Part shown: positions 24,641 to 37,206 of the stretch, piece by piece
Layout of the letters: each line of letters starts with the position of its first letter
Numbering within the stretch: position 1 is the stretch's first letter
Origin: Croceibacterium_B sp963783195
GTDB lineage: Bacteria; Pseudomonadota; Alphaproteobacteria; Sphingomonadales; Sphingomonadaceae
Direction: 5' to 3'
DNA length: 64,000 nt
Assembly (NCBI GenBank): GCA_963783195.1
Contig: CAWAMV010000004.1
Location: 186,001 to 250,000, forward strand
Notes under the pieces: generated by a model
The model's database searches: none
What the model was told of the DNA's origin: nothing
What the model saw: only the letters and a program-made list of their open reading frames with translations
Program-made: the position numbers and the translations under genes

Positions 24641-25435
24641 TCAGGCCGCCTTCGCGCTGGTGGCAAAGCCGGGCAGATGGAGCGCGGCGACGAGCTCGCG
24701 CAGTTCCTGCCGGGCGACGAGGTGGCTGGTGCCGAGTTCGCCGAGGTGCCCCTTGTCGAGCAGCGTCAGGCCGGAGGGAAACAGCTCGCGGTAGATCACG
24801 CGTTCGCTCAGGCCCTGGGCAACGCGGAAGCCGACCCGCTTGGACAGTTCGGTCAACGCCTGGTCGACGCGCTTCTGATTGCGCGCGTCGATGTGCTGCA
24901 CGCGATTCCTGACCACGATCCAGTCCATCTCGCGCCGCTCCTTCAATGCGCGGGTCTTGCGGGCCTCGAAGATCAGTTCGGCGTAGAACGACAGCCGGCG
25001 GACCTTGAAGGTCTCCGCATCGACCTGGCCGATGAGATCGAAGTCGACGAAGCTGTCGTTCATCGGCGTGACCAGCGTATCGGCCTTCGACGCAGCGTGT
25101 CGCGCGAGCGGGTCGTCGCGCCCGGGCGTGTCGAAGACGATGAAGTCCACCGGCCCCGTCAGACCGCCCGCCGCCAGGTCTTCGACCTTGGCTTCGAGAC
25201 CCTCGATATCGCCGTCGTAAACCGTGAAGTCGGCCGTCGGCAGCTCGATCTCGCGCCGGGCGCAGGTCTCGCCGCGGTTCTCGAGGTAGCGGTGGAGCGT
25301 GCGCTGGCGATGATCGAGATCGATCGCCGCCACCCGTTTGCCCTGGTAGGCGAGCGCGATCGCCACGTGGACCGCGGTGGTCGACTTGCCGGTGCCGCCC
25401 TTTTCGTTGGCGAAGACGATGCGATGGGGACCCAT
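24641..25435 (-). CDS. mipZ: MipZ-type division-plane positioning ATPase (ParA family)
   Basis: The 264-residue product is a ParA/MinD-superfamily ATPase. The deviant Walker A is EKGGTGKSTTAVHVA near residue 10, the dimer aspartate lies in IDLDHRQRTLHRYLENR, and the switch is VFDTPGRDDPLA. The segments LVTPMNDSFVDFDLIGQVD and VVRNRVQHIDARNQKR are characteristic of MipZ, which forms a bipolar gradient that keeps FtsZ at mid-cell in Caulobacter and relatives. A GTG at 25444 is an alternative start. It is divergent from panC; AACTCA and TGAGTT (25438-25465) form an inverted pair in the shared control region. Confidence 0.88.
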   Translation of the reverse strand: MGPHRIVFANEKGGTGKSTTAVHVAIALAYQGKRVAAIDLDHRQRTLHRYLENRGETCARREIELPTADFTVYDGDIEGLEAKVEDLAAGGLTGPVDFIVFDTPGRDDPLARHAASKADTLVTPMNDSFVDFDLIGQVDAETFKVRRLSFYAELIFEARKTRALKERREMDWIVVRNRVQHIDARNQKRVDQALTELSKRVGFRVAQGLSERVIYRELFPSGLTLLDKGHLGELGTSHLVARQELRELVAALHLPGFATSAKAA

Positions 25436-25537
25436 ACAACTCACTCGGGTTTGCTCACTTGAGTTAGGCTTTCTCTGCTGGGCCGGTGCGGCTAGGGCCG
25501 TGCGGCAATATCACGCTCTTATCCAAGGGGTGCGCAA

Positions 25538-26936
25538 GTGCAAACCGTCGACCGGCTCGATTATCTGCGCGAAGCTGTGGACAGCCTCCGTGCCAGGGGA
25601 AGCGGAAGCGGGCCCGTGGCGCTCGTCCCAACGATGGGCGCGCTGCACGAAGGGCACCTGACACTGGTGCGGGAGGCGAAGCGCATGGCAGCTTCGGTCG
25701 TCGTGTCGATCTTCGTCAATCCGGCGCAGTTCGGCCCCAACGAGGACCTCGACGCCTATCCCCGCCAGATGGCCGAGGATTCGGCCCTGCTGGAGAACGA
25801 GAACGTCGACCTGCTGTGGGCGCCGCCGGTGTCCGAGGTCTACCCGCCAGGCTTCGCCACCACCGTGTCCGTTTCGGGCGTAAGCGACGGGCTGTGTGGC
25901 GCCTCGCGTCCGGGCCACTTCGATGGAGTGGCCACCGTCGTGTGCAAGTTGTTCAACCAGGTCCGCCCGGACCTCGCGGTGTTCGGCGAAAAGGACTGGC
26001 AGCAGCTCGCCGTCGTCCGCCGCATGGCACGCGATCTCGACCTGATCCTGCCGCGCGCCGAGGCGATCCACGGCGTGCCGACGGTACGCGAGGCGGACGG
26101 CCTCGCCCTCTCGAGCCGCAACCGTTACCTCTCGCCCGAGAAGCGTAGCCGGGCCGCCGCTTTGCCGCAGGGGATGCGCGAGACCATCGCCGCCATCGAG
26201 GCGGGCAGCGCGGCCGGACCGACGCTCGCCGCGCTCGAGGCGCACCTGCTGCAGGCCGGGTTCGACAGTGTGGACTATGCCCAACTGGCGGATGCCGCGA
26301 GCCTCGCCCCGCTGGCGGACCTGGGCGAGCGTCCGGCCCGCCTGCTCGTTGCCGCGCGGATCGGCGGCACCCGTTTGATCGACAACATGCCGGTCGGCCC
26401 CGCGGGGGACTTGAAGGAACCCTTGAAGGAATTGGCGCAAGAGTGTCTGACTTGTCCTGAGAGGAGCGTTCGACTAGTTGCGCGCGAAACCAACCGGCAA
26501 GGATCCAACGACCCGATGAAACTCGGCCGCCTCAATCACGTCGGCGTGGCTGTGCCCGACATGGACCAGGCCATCGCGTTCTGGCGCGAAACGATGGGTG
26601 CCGAGGTCGTAACCGAGCCGTTCGACATGCCAGGGCAGGGCGTGCGCGTCTGCTTCGTCGATACGCCCAATGGCGGCACCCAGATCGAGTTGCTGAGCCC
26701 GCTGTCCGAGCAGAGCCCGGTCACCGGCTTCCTCGCGAAGAACCCCGCCGGCGGCCAGCACCACCTCTGCTTCGAGGTGCCCGACATCGAGGCCGCCCGC
26801 GCCGAGTTCGAGGGGACTGGCAAGCGCATTCTCGGCCCGACGCGGATTGGCGCCCACGGAACTCCGATCTTCTTCGTGCATCCAAGGGATATGGGCGGCA
26901 TCCTCACCGAGATCATGGAAACTCCGAAAGGCGAAA

Positions 26937-26944
<8 letters not shown>
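25538..26944 (+). CDS. panC: Pantothenate synthetase, reading in frame into methylmalonyl-CoA epimerase
   Basis: The first ~290 residues are PanC, which condenses pantoate with beta-alanine. Visible motifs are PTMGALHEGHLTLVREA (the HxGH ATP motif), SIFVNPAQFGPNEDLDAYPR, ASRPGHFDGVATVVCKLFNQ and GEKDWQQL. The catalytic domain normally stops right after RLIDNMPV (about residue 288). Here no stop follows, and the frame continues through ~40 poorly coding codons into the epimerase that starts at 26516. A true fusion is possible, but the linker looks intergenic and the epimerase has its own start. A one-base indel in the C/G run near 26391-26405 hiding a nearby stop is at least as likely. It is divergent from mipZ. 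Confidence 0.85.
26516..26944 (+). CDS. mce: Methylmalonyl-CoA epimerase
   Basis: The 142-residue product is a vicinal-oxygen-chelate fold epimerase that converts (S)- to (R)-methylmalonyl-CoA so that the mutase can use it. The metal ligands can be placed in LNHVGVAVPDMDQA, GGQHHLCFEV and the Glu-bearing end GGILTEIMETP. AAGGATCC lies ahead of the ATG at 26516. Its stop overlaps the mutase start by eight bases, a strong sign of translational coupling in a propionate operon. It is in frame with the upstream panC frame (see that entry). Confidence 0.9.
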
Positions 26945-29074
<2,130 letters not shown>

Positions 29075-29078
<4 letters not shown>

Positions 29079-29380
29079 GCGGATCCCCCAAGGCCTACCT
29101 GCTGGTGGAGCTCGAGGTCCACGATGCAGCGGACTACGAGACCTACAAGGCCGCTGTGCCGCCCATCGTGGAAAGGTTCGGCGGACGGTATCTCGTCAGG
29201 GGCGGTGCCTCCGAGGCGATGGAGGGCGAGGAGCCGAAAGGCCGCATCGCCGTTCTGGAATTTCCCGACGCGGCGGCGGCGCGGGCGTTCCTGCAATCAG
29301 AGGAATACCGCCCGATCGTGGCAATCCGTCATCGCTCCGCCACGTCCCGCATCATCCTCGCAGAAGGGGTCGCTCCCTAG
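29075..29380 (+). CDS. DUF1330 family protein, 101 aa
   Basis: The product starts at a GTG that overlaps the mutase stop and reads MSGSPKAYLLVELEVHDAAD. It carries DUF1330 marks: YETYKAAVPPIVERFGGRYL, then RIAVLEFPDAAAARAFLQSE with EYRPIVAIRHRSATSR, a ferredoxin-like dimeric alpha/beta-barrel fold. The function of the family is unknown. Its place, translationally coupled between the mutase and the carboxylase subunit, suggests a role in propionyl/methylmalonyl-CoA metabolism, but this is inference from context. Confidence 0.88.
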
Positions 29381-31477
<2,097 letters not shown>

Positions 31478-31487
31478 AGGAAACACC

Positions 31488-32234
31488 ATGAAGATCCTCG
31501 TCCCGGTAAAGCGGGTGATCGACTACAACGTGCGGCCCCGCGTGAAGGCGGACGGCAGCGGGGTCGATCTCGCCAACGTCAAGATGAGCATGAACCCGTT
31601 CGACGAGATCGCCGTCGAAGAGGCCATTCGCCTGAAGGAAAAGGGCGCCGCCAGCGAGATCGTGGCGGTCAGCATCGGCCCGGCCAAGGCGCAGGAGACG
31701 CTGCGCACGGCACTCGCCATGGGCGCCGACCGGGCGATCCTGGTGCAGACGGACGAGGACGTGGAGCCACTCGCGGTCGCCAAAATCCTCAAGGCCATCG
31801 TCGATGCCGAAGAGCCGGGCATCGTGATGCTCGGCAAGCAGGCGATCGACGACGACAGCAACCAGACCGGCCAGATGCTCGCCGCGCTGATGGGCCGCCC
31901 GCAAGGTACCTTCGCCAGCAAGGTCGAAGTCGATGGCGAGAAGGTGAAGGTCACGCGCGAAGTCGACGGCGGCCTCGAGACCGTCTCGCTCGATCTGCCG
32001 GCGGTGGTCACGACCGACCTGCGCCTCAACGAGCCGCGCTATGCCTCGCTGCCCAACATCATGAAGGCCAAGTCCAAGCCGCTCGAGACCAAGAGTCCGG
32101 CCGATTACGGCGTCGACACCGCGCCGCGCCTCAAGGTGACCAACGTCTCCGAGCCGCCCGTTCGCCAGGCCGGCGTGAAGGTCGAAAGCGTGGACGAACT
32201 GGTCGCCAAGCTCAAAGCCCTGGGAGTCGCCTGA
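31488..32234 (+). CDS. etfB: Electron transfer flavoprotein beta subunit
   Basis: EtfB forms the ETF heterodimer with EtfA and passes electrons from acyl-CoA dehydrogenases to the quinone pool. The 248-residue product has MKILVPVKRVIDYNVRPRVK, the AMP/ADP-binding LGKQAIDDDSNQTGQMLAAL and the ETF beta signature VEVDGEKVKVTREVDGG. It overlaps etfA by one base (TGATG). It follows pccA by only ten bases, so it probably belongs to the propionate operon transcript. Confidence 0.95.
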   Translation: MKILVPVKRVIDYNVRPRVKADGSGVDLANVKMSMNPFDEIAVEEAIRLKEKGAASEIVAVSIGPAKAQETLRTALAMGADRAILVQTDEDVEPLAVAKILKAIVDAEEPGIVMLGKQAIDDDSNQTGQMLAALMGRPQGTFASKVEVDGEKVKVTREVDGGLETVSLDLPAVVTTDLRLNEPRYASLPNIMKAKSKPLETKSPADYGVDTAPRLKVTNVSEPPVRQAGVKVESVDELVAKLKALGVA

Positions 32235-33163
32235 TGAAGACCCTCGTTTACGTCGAACACGACAACCAGCACCTCAAGGATGCCACGCTCGCGACCGTCA
32301 CCGCGGCGGGCAAGCTGGGCGAAGTCCACCTGCTCGTGGCCGGAAGCGGCTGCCGCGCGGTGGCCGAAGCGGCAGCGAAGATCGCCGGGGTCGGCAAGGT
32401 CCACCTGGCCGACGATGCGCCCTACGAACACCAGCTGGCCGAGAACGTCGCGCCGCTCGTCGTGGACCTGATGGGCCACCACGACGCGTTCCTCGCGCCC
32501 GCCACCACCACCGGCAAGAACATCGCCCCGCGCGTCGCAGCGCTGCTCGACGTGATGCAGGTGTCCGACATTATCGGGATCGAGGGCGACAGGACCTTCA
32601 CTCGCCCGATCTACGCCGGCAACGCCATCGCCACGGTCGAGAGCAGCGACGAGAAACTCGTCATCACCGTGCGCGGCACCGCATTCGAGAAAGCCGCAGC
32701 GGAGGGCGGTTCGGCCGGGATCGAGGATGTGAGCGGACCCGGCGATGCGGGCCTGTCCAGCTTCGTCAGCCTTGACGCCGAGGAGAGCGAGCGGCCCGAA
32801 CTGACGAGCGCCAGGATCATCGTCTCGGGCGGCAGGGCGCTGAAGGATGCGGCGACGTTCCAGGAGTACATCATCCCCCTGGCCGACAAGCTCGGCGCCG
32901 CGGTCGGCGCCAGCCGCGCGGCGGTCGACGCCGGCTACGTCCCCAACGATTACCAGGTCGGCCAGACCGGCAAGATCGTCGCCCCGGAAGTCTACATCGC
33001 CATCGGCATTTCGGGCGCGATCCAGCACCTCGCGGGCATGAAGGATTCCAAGACCATCGTGGCGATCAACAAGGACGAGGACGCGCCGATCTTCCAGGTG
33101 GCGGACATCGGCCTGGTCGGTGACCTGTTCAACGTGGTGCCGGAGCTGACGAGCAAGCTCTGA
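32234..33163 (+). CDS. etfA: Electron transfer flavoprotein alpha subunit
   Basis: The 309-residue product binds the FAD of ETF. The C-terminal FAD region is complete: KLGAAVGASRAAVDAGYVPN, then QVGQTGKIVAPEVYIAIGIS and GAIQHLAGMKDSKTIVAINK. The N-terminal domain has the usual DNQHLKDATLATVTAAGKLG. It starts within the etfB stop. It is convergent with the membrane protein gene that begins (on the other strand) four bases after its stop. Confidence 0.95.
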   Translation: MKTLVYVEHDNQHLKDATLATVTAAGKLGEVHLLVAGSGCRAVAEAAAKIAGVGKVHLADDAPYEHQLAENVAPLVVDLMGHHDAFLAPATTTGKNIAPRVAALLDVMQVSDIIGIEGDRTFTRPIYAGNAIATVESSDEKLVITVRGTAFEKAAAEGGSAGIEDVSGPGDAGLSSFVSLDAEESERPELTSARIIVSGGRALKDAATFQEYIIPLADKLGAAVGASRAAVDAGYVPNDYQVGQTGKIVAPEVYIAIGISGAIQHLAGMKDSKTIVAINKDEDAPIFQVADIGLVGDLFNVVPELTSKL

Positions 33164-33166
33164 GGT

Positions 33167-33685
33167 TCAGGGGGCGCGGCCGGCCCGCGCCTCCTCCAGC
33201 AGGCGTTTCGCCCGCAGGAACATCTCGATCCGCATGAGCGTGAACATGCCGAGCGCCAGCGCGGCAAGCGTGTCGATCACCAGATAGACGTCGAGGTGCA
33301 TCTCGCCCCCCGTGGTGCGGGCGATCGTTCGCACGCCGATCAGGCCGACGAGAAACAGCATCGAGGCGAGCGAGGCCCTTTGGCCCAGCGCGTGGGTTTC
33401 CGGATCGACGTGGATTTCCATCATCCTCCCGCGCTGCCAGCCGAGAACGCAGCCGCCGATGAAGCCCACCGCGGCCAGCCCCCAACCGAGCATCGACGGA
33501 GGATGCTGGAAGAACAGCACGGCGACCACGAAGGCGTAGAGCGCGGGAACGATCCACAGCGTTTCGAGCCTGAGCTTCCGCATCCGACCCATCCGCCGCA
33601 TCCGCAGCGCGAGGACCAGGGCGATCACCACGAACGGAATGATCGTCGAAAGTAGGCTGCCCGACTGCCCCGCCTGATCCTGCAT
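33167..33685 (-). CDS. CcdC/DUF1453-like membrane protein, 172 aa
   Basis: The product has four to five predicted membrane helices: about 12-26, 44-60, 65-82, 106-120 and 132-150. The basic loop RMRRMGRMRKLRLETLWIVP is the mark I associate with the CcdC/DUF1453 family, uncharacterised proteins first noted beside cytochrome c biogenesis genes in Bacillus. No such genes are nearby here. The assignment rests on memory of the family pattern. It is convergent with etfA. Confidence 0.6.
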   Translation of the reverse strand: MQDQAGQSGSLLSTIIPFVVIALVLALRMRRMGRMRKLRLETLWIVPALYAFVVAVLFFQHPPSMLGWGLAAVGFIGGCVLGWQRGRMMEIHVDPETHALGQRASLASMLFLVGLIGVRTIARTTGGEMHLDVYLVIDTLAALALGMFTLMRIEMFLRAKRLLEEARAGRAP

Positions 33686-33741
33686 GTGCGACCCCTGTTG
33701 TCCCGTCTCTGACTAACAGCAGGAAGCGCGGGTGCCCAGTG

Positions 33742-35337
33742 TCATGCCGGTGTCGCGGGATCGGCCCAGGCCAGCACGGGCTTCCTCGCCGCAAGCGTCT
33801 CGTCGAGACGGCGGCGCGGGGCGAGCATCGGGGCCTGGTGCAGGCTCTCGTCGCCCGCGCGGCAGCGTTCGGCGATCGAGCGCAGGGCGAGGATGAACTG
33901 GTCGAGCGCGTCCTTGCTCTCGCATTCGGTCGGTTCGATCAGCATGGCCCCGTGGACAACGAGCGGGAAGTACATCGTCATCGGGTGGAAGCCCTCGTCG
34001 ATCAGCGCCTTGGCGAGGTCGAGCGTGGCGATTCCTTCGGCGAAGCCTTTGTCGCCGAACAGCGCCTCGTGCATGCACGGGCCGCTGGCGCCGAAGGGGG
34101 CATAAAGCACGTCCTCGCAGCTGCGCAGGATGTAGTTGGCATTCAGCACGGCATCGCCCGAGACCTGCCGCAACCCATCGGCGCCGTGGCTGAGGATATA
34201 GGCCAAGGCGCGGGTGAACATGCCCATCTGGCCGTGGAACGCGGCGAGGCGACCAAGGCTGTGCGGGGCGGATTCGGCCGCGGATTCCTCCTCGACCAGC
34301 GTCAATGAAGCGCTTGATTTGCGCACGAACGGTAGCGGAGCGAATGGAACAAGCGCCTCGCTCAGCACCACCGGTCCGCTGCCCGGCCCGCCGCCGCCGT
34401 GCGGGGTGGAGAAGGTCTTGTGCAGGTTGATGTGCATCGCATCGATGCCGAGATCGCCGGGCCGCACCCGGCCGACGACCGCGTTGAAGTTCGCCCCATC
34501 GCAATAGACCAGCGCCCCGGCGGCGTGGACTGCATCGGAGATCGCCTTCATCTCGCGTTCGAACAGGCCGCAGGTGTTCGGGTTGGTGATCATCACCGCG
34601 GCCACGTCTGGCCCGAGCCGCGCCTTGAGTGCATCGAGATCGACCCGGCCCTCGGCGGTCGCGGGAATATCCTCGACGGCGTAGCCGGCGAAGGCCGCCG
34701 TGGCGGGGTTGGTGCCGTGCGCGCTCTCGGGCACGAGGATGACCTGCCGGCCATCGCCGCGCGCCTCCAGCGCCGCGCGGATGCACAGGATTCCGCACAG
34801 CTCGCCGTGCGCGCCGGCCTTGGGGCTCATCGCGACGGCAGCCATGCCGGTCAGCTCGACCAGCCAGTGCGCCAGTTCGTCGATCACGCCCAGCGCGCCC
34901 TGGATCGTCGATTCGGGCTGCAGCGGATGGAGATCGGCAAAGCCGGGCATCCGCGCCACCTTCTCATTGAGACGCGGGTTGTGCTTCATCGTGCACGAGC
35001 CGAGCGGGAAGATCCCGCAGTCGATGGCGTAGTTCTGGCGGCTGAGGCGGGTGTAGTGGCGCACGGTTTCCGGTTCGGACAGGCCAGGCAGGCCGAAACT
35101 CCCGATGCGTTCGAGGCCGCCCAGGCGGTTGGGTTCGCCGCGCCCACCCCCGGCCCCTCCCGCAGGCGGGAGGGGAGTAGTGAAGTCGACGCCCGTCGTG
35201 TCGTTGCCCGCCAGTTCGAAGATCAGCGGCTCTTCGAGCATCAGCCCGCGGTTGCCGGTGACGGTCTGGATCCCGCTCTCGCCACTTGGTGCTTCGGGGG
35301 CAACGGGCTTCCAGCCGCTGACGTTGGGCGCGTTCAT
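33742..35337 (-). CDS. gcvPB: Glycine decarboxylase subunit 2 with in-frame repeat insert
   Basis: GcvPB with GcvPA forms the PLP-dependent P-protein of the glycine cleavage system. The 531-residue product carries YAIDCGIFPLGSCTMKHNPR, MSPKAGAHGELCGI, ESAHGTNPATAAFAGY and the PLP lysine in MHINLHKTFSTPHGGGGPG. Near the amino end, TTPLPPAGGAGGGRGEPNRL is a Pro/Gly-rich insert encoded by a palindromic GC-rich repeat that keeps the frame. It overlaps gcvPA by four bases (ATGA) and is the last gene of the gcv operon. The split P-protein is normal in many alphaproteobacteria. Confidence 0.94.
   Translation of the reverse strand: MNAPNVSGWKPVAPEAPSGESGIQTVTGNRGLMLEEPLIFELAGNDTTGVDFTTPLPPAGGAGGGRGEPNRLGGLERIGSFGLPGLSEPETVRHYTRLSRQNYAIDCGIFPLGSCTMKHNPRLNEKVARMPGFADLHPLQPESTIQGALGVIDELAHWLVELTGMAAVAMSPKAGAHGELCGILCIRAALEARGDGRQVILVPESAHGTNPATAAFAGYAVEDIPATAEGRVDLDALKARLGPDVAAVMITNPNTCGLFEREMKAISDAVHAAGALVYCDGANFNAVVGRVRPGDLGIDAMHINLHKTFSTPHGGGGPGSGPVVLSEALVPFAPLPFVRKSSASLTLVEEESAAESAPHSLGRLAAFHGQMGMFTRALAYILSHGADGLRQVSGDAVLNANYILRSCEDVLYAPFGASGPCMHEALFGDKGFAEGIATLDLAKALIDEGFHPMTMYFPLVVHGAMLIEPTECESKDALDQFILALRSIAERCRAGDESLHQAPMLAPRRRLDETLAARKPVLAWADPATPA
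35154..35175. repeat. Palindromic GC-rich repeat in frame within gcvPB
   Basis: CCCCTCCCGC (35154-35163) and GCGGGAGGGG (35166-35175) are exact inverted repeats around AG. The flanking CGCCCACCCCCGG on the left resembles the middle part of the pccA element. It encodes the Pro/Gly-rich insert near the GcvPB amino end. Confidence 0.8.
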
Positions 35338-36695
35338 GCCAGGCACTCCTCGAGAGCGGAGGCCAGTGCCTCGATATCCTCCTCGGTCACGGTTTCGGTC
35401 ACCGCGAGGACGATGCCGCTCTCGCGGCCCTCGCCATCGGGATAGAGCCGGCCGAGCGCGACGCCGGCCAGCACGCCCCTCTCCGCCAGTCCGCGGACCA
35501 GCGGACGGGATTCCACCGGCACGCGAATGGTAAACTCGTTGAAGAAGCTCTCGTTGAGCACCTCGACCCCCGGCACCTGCGCCAGCCGGTCGGCGGCCTT
35601 GCAGGCGAGGCGGTGATTCTCCGCAGCCAGCGCGCGCAGGCCCTTTTCGCCCAGCAGCGTGAGGTGGACCGAGAAGGCCAGCGCGCACAGCCCGGCGTTG
35701 GTGCAGATGTTGCTCGTCGCCTTCTCGCGCCGGATATGCTGCTCGCGGGTCGAGAGCGTGAGCACGAAGCCGCGCTTGCCCTCGGCGTCGGCGGTCTCGC
35801 CGCACAGCCGCCCCGGCATCTGCCGCACGTGCTTGGGGTCGCGCACCGCGAACAGGCCGAGGTAGGGCCCGCCGAACTGCAGGCCGACGCCCAGCGATTG
35901 GCCTTCGCCCACCACGATATCGGCGCCCATCTCGCCGGGCGACTTCAGCGCGCCGAGCGCCACCGGCTCGGTCACCACCGCTACCAGCAGCGCGCCCGCC
36001 GCGTGGCAGGCTTCCGCCAGCGCGGTCATGTCGGCCACCCGTCCGAGGATATCGGGATACTGCACCACGACGCAGCCGGTCTCGCCGTCGACCGCCTCGG
36101 CCAGCGCGGCGAAATCGGTTTCGGCGCTCATCGCCGGCAGCGCGTAGTCGACCTGGTGGCCGTCGAACTTGCCCATCGTCTGCGCGGTCGAGACGTAGTG
36201 CGGGTGCAGCCCGTTCGACAGGATCGCCTTGCTCCGCTTCGTCACCCGCCCGGCCATCGCGATGGCTTCCCAGCAGGCGGTCGAGCCGTCGTACATGCTG
36301 GCGTTGGCCACCGCGCAACCGAACAGGCGCGCGACCTGGCTCTGGAATTCGAACAGCATCTGCAGCGTGCCCTGCGCGATTTCCGGCTGGTAGGGCGTGT
36401 AGGCGGTGAGGAACTCGCCACGCTGGATCAGGTGATCGACGCTTGCCGGGACATGGTGGCGATAGGCCCCCGCACCGAGGAAGAACGGCGCTTCGCCCGC
36501 CGACAGGTTCTGCCGCGCCAGCGCCGCCATGTGCCGCTCGACCGCCATCTCGCTGGCGTGCGGCGGCAAGCCCTCGATGGGGCCATCGAGATAATGCTCG
36601 GCCGGGACGTCGGCGAACAGGGCATCGACATCGGGCGCGCCGATCACGTCCAGCATGGCGGAACGATCGGCGTCGGTCAGGGGGAGGTAGCGCAT
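35334..36695 (-). CDS. gcvPA: Glycine decarboxylase subunit 1
   Basis: The 453-residue subunit pairs with GcvPB. Visible landmarks are MRYLPLTDADRSAMLDVIG at the start, FLGAGAYRHHVPASVDHLIQ, FLTAYTPYQPEIAQGTLQML, the NASMYDGSTACWEAIAMA stretch and TSNICTNAGLCALAFSVHLT. It is translated from an ATG at 36695 with GGAGT ahead. A 122-base repeat-rich gap separates it from gcvH, unlike the tight spacing elsewhere in the operon. It overlaps gcvPB. Confidence 0.95.
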   Translation of the reverse strand: MRYLPLTDADRSAMLDVIGAPDVDALFADVPAEHYLDGPIEGLPPHASEMAVERHMAALARQNLSAGEAPFFLGAGAYRHHVPASVDHLIQRGEFLTAYTPYQPEIAQGTLQMLFEFQSQVARLFGCAVANASMYDGSTACWEAIAMAGRVTKRSKAILSNGLHPHYVSTAQTMGKFDGHQVDYALPAMSAETDFAALAEAVDGETGCVVVQYPDILGRVADMTALAEACHAAGALLVAVVTEPVALGALKSPGEMGADIVVGEGQSLGVGLQFGGPYLGLFAVRDPKHVRQMPGRLCGETADAEGKRGFVLTLSTREQHIRREKATSNICTNAGLCALAFSVHLTLLGEKGLRALAAENHRLACKAADRLAQVPGVEVLNESFFNEFTIRVPVESRPLVRGLAERGVLAGVALGRLYPDGEGRESGIVLAVTETVTEEDIEALASALEECLA

Positions 36696-36710
36696 TCGAA
36701 CTCCTGTCCA

Positions 36711-36832
36711 TTCCCCTCCCGCCTGCGGGAGGAGTTAGGGGGGTGGGCATGGGCCCGCAGGGCCCACCCCGCTGCGACTAGGCAGCAAGCTGCCAAGTTC
36801 CCTCCCCCTTCCCGCAAGCGGGAGGGGGGAAG
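36711..36832. repeat. Composite palindromic repeat between gcvH and gcvPA
   Basis: CCCCTCCCGC-CT-GCGGGAGG (from about 36713) opens the element, and CTTCCCGCAAGCGGGAGG (about 36808-36825) closes it, embedded in CCCTCCCCC/GGGGGGAAG. In the middle are GGGTGGGC.../...GCCCACCC and GCAGC/GCTGC inverted pairs. The design (two terminal palindromes and a self-complementary centre) is the same as in pccA. It fills almost the whole gap between the two genes. Confidence 0.85.
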
Positions 36833-36833
36833 A

Positions 36834-37205
36834 TCACAGCGAAGCCACGTATTCCTTGTACTCCGCCTCGGTCATCAGTCCGTCGAGCTCGGCGATATCG
36901 GTCATCGCCAGGCGGAAGAACCAGCCGTCGGTCTCGGGCGCGGTGTTGACCAGCGCGGGGTCTTCCTCGAGTGCGGAGTTGCTTTCCATCACCGTGCCGC
37001 CGACCGGCGAATAGACGTCGCTCGCCGCCTTAACGCTTTCCACCACCGCGGCTTCCTTGCCCTTGGCCAACTCTGCGCCCTCGGACGGGACCTCGACAAA
37101 GACGATGTCGCCCAGCTGGCCCTGCGCGTAGTCGGTGATGCCGATCGTGGCGGTGTCGCCGTCGACGTCGATCCATTCATGATCTTCGGTAAAGTATCGG
37201 GCCAT
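36834..37205 (-). CDS. gcvH: Glycine cleavage system H protein
   Basis: GcvH carries the lipoyl arm that shuttles the aminomethyl group between P, T and L proteins. The 123-residue product has the lipoylation site ESVKAASDVYSP with K59. It also has the normal start MARYFTEDHEWIDVDGDTAT and the end LMTEAEYKEYVASL. The gene lies one base after the gcvT stop and is therefore coupled to it. The repeat element follows immediately after its stop. Confidence 0.97.
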   Translation of the reverse strand: MARYFTEDHEWIDVDGDTATIGITDYAQGQLGDIVFVEVPSEGAELAKGKEAAVVESVKAASDVYSPVGGTVMESNSALEEDPALVNTAPETDGWFFRLAMTDIAELDGLMTEAEYKEYVASL

Positions 37206-37206
37206 C

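Noticed and set aside
25438..25465. AACTCA/TGAGTT inverted pair between mipZ and panC as an operator
   Set aside because: Only six-base arms with a long spacer; could occur by chance. Mentioned under mipZ only.
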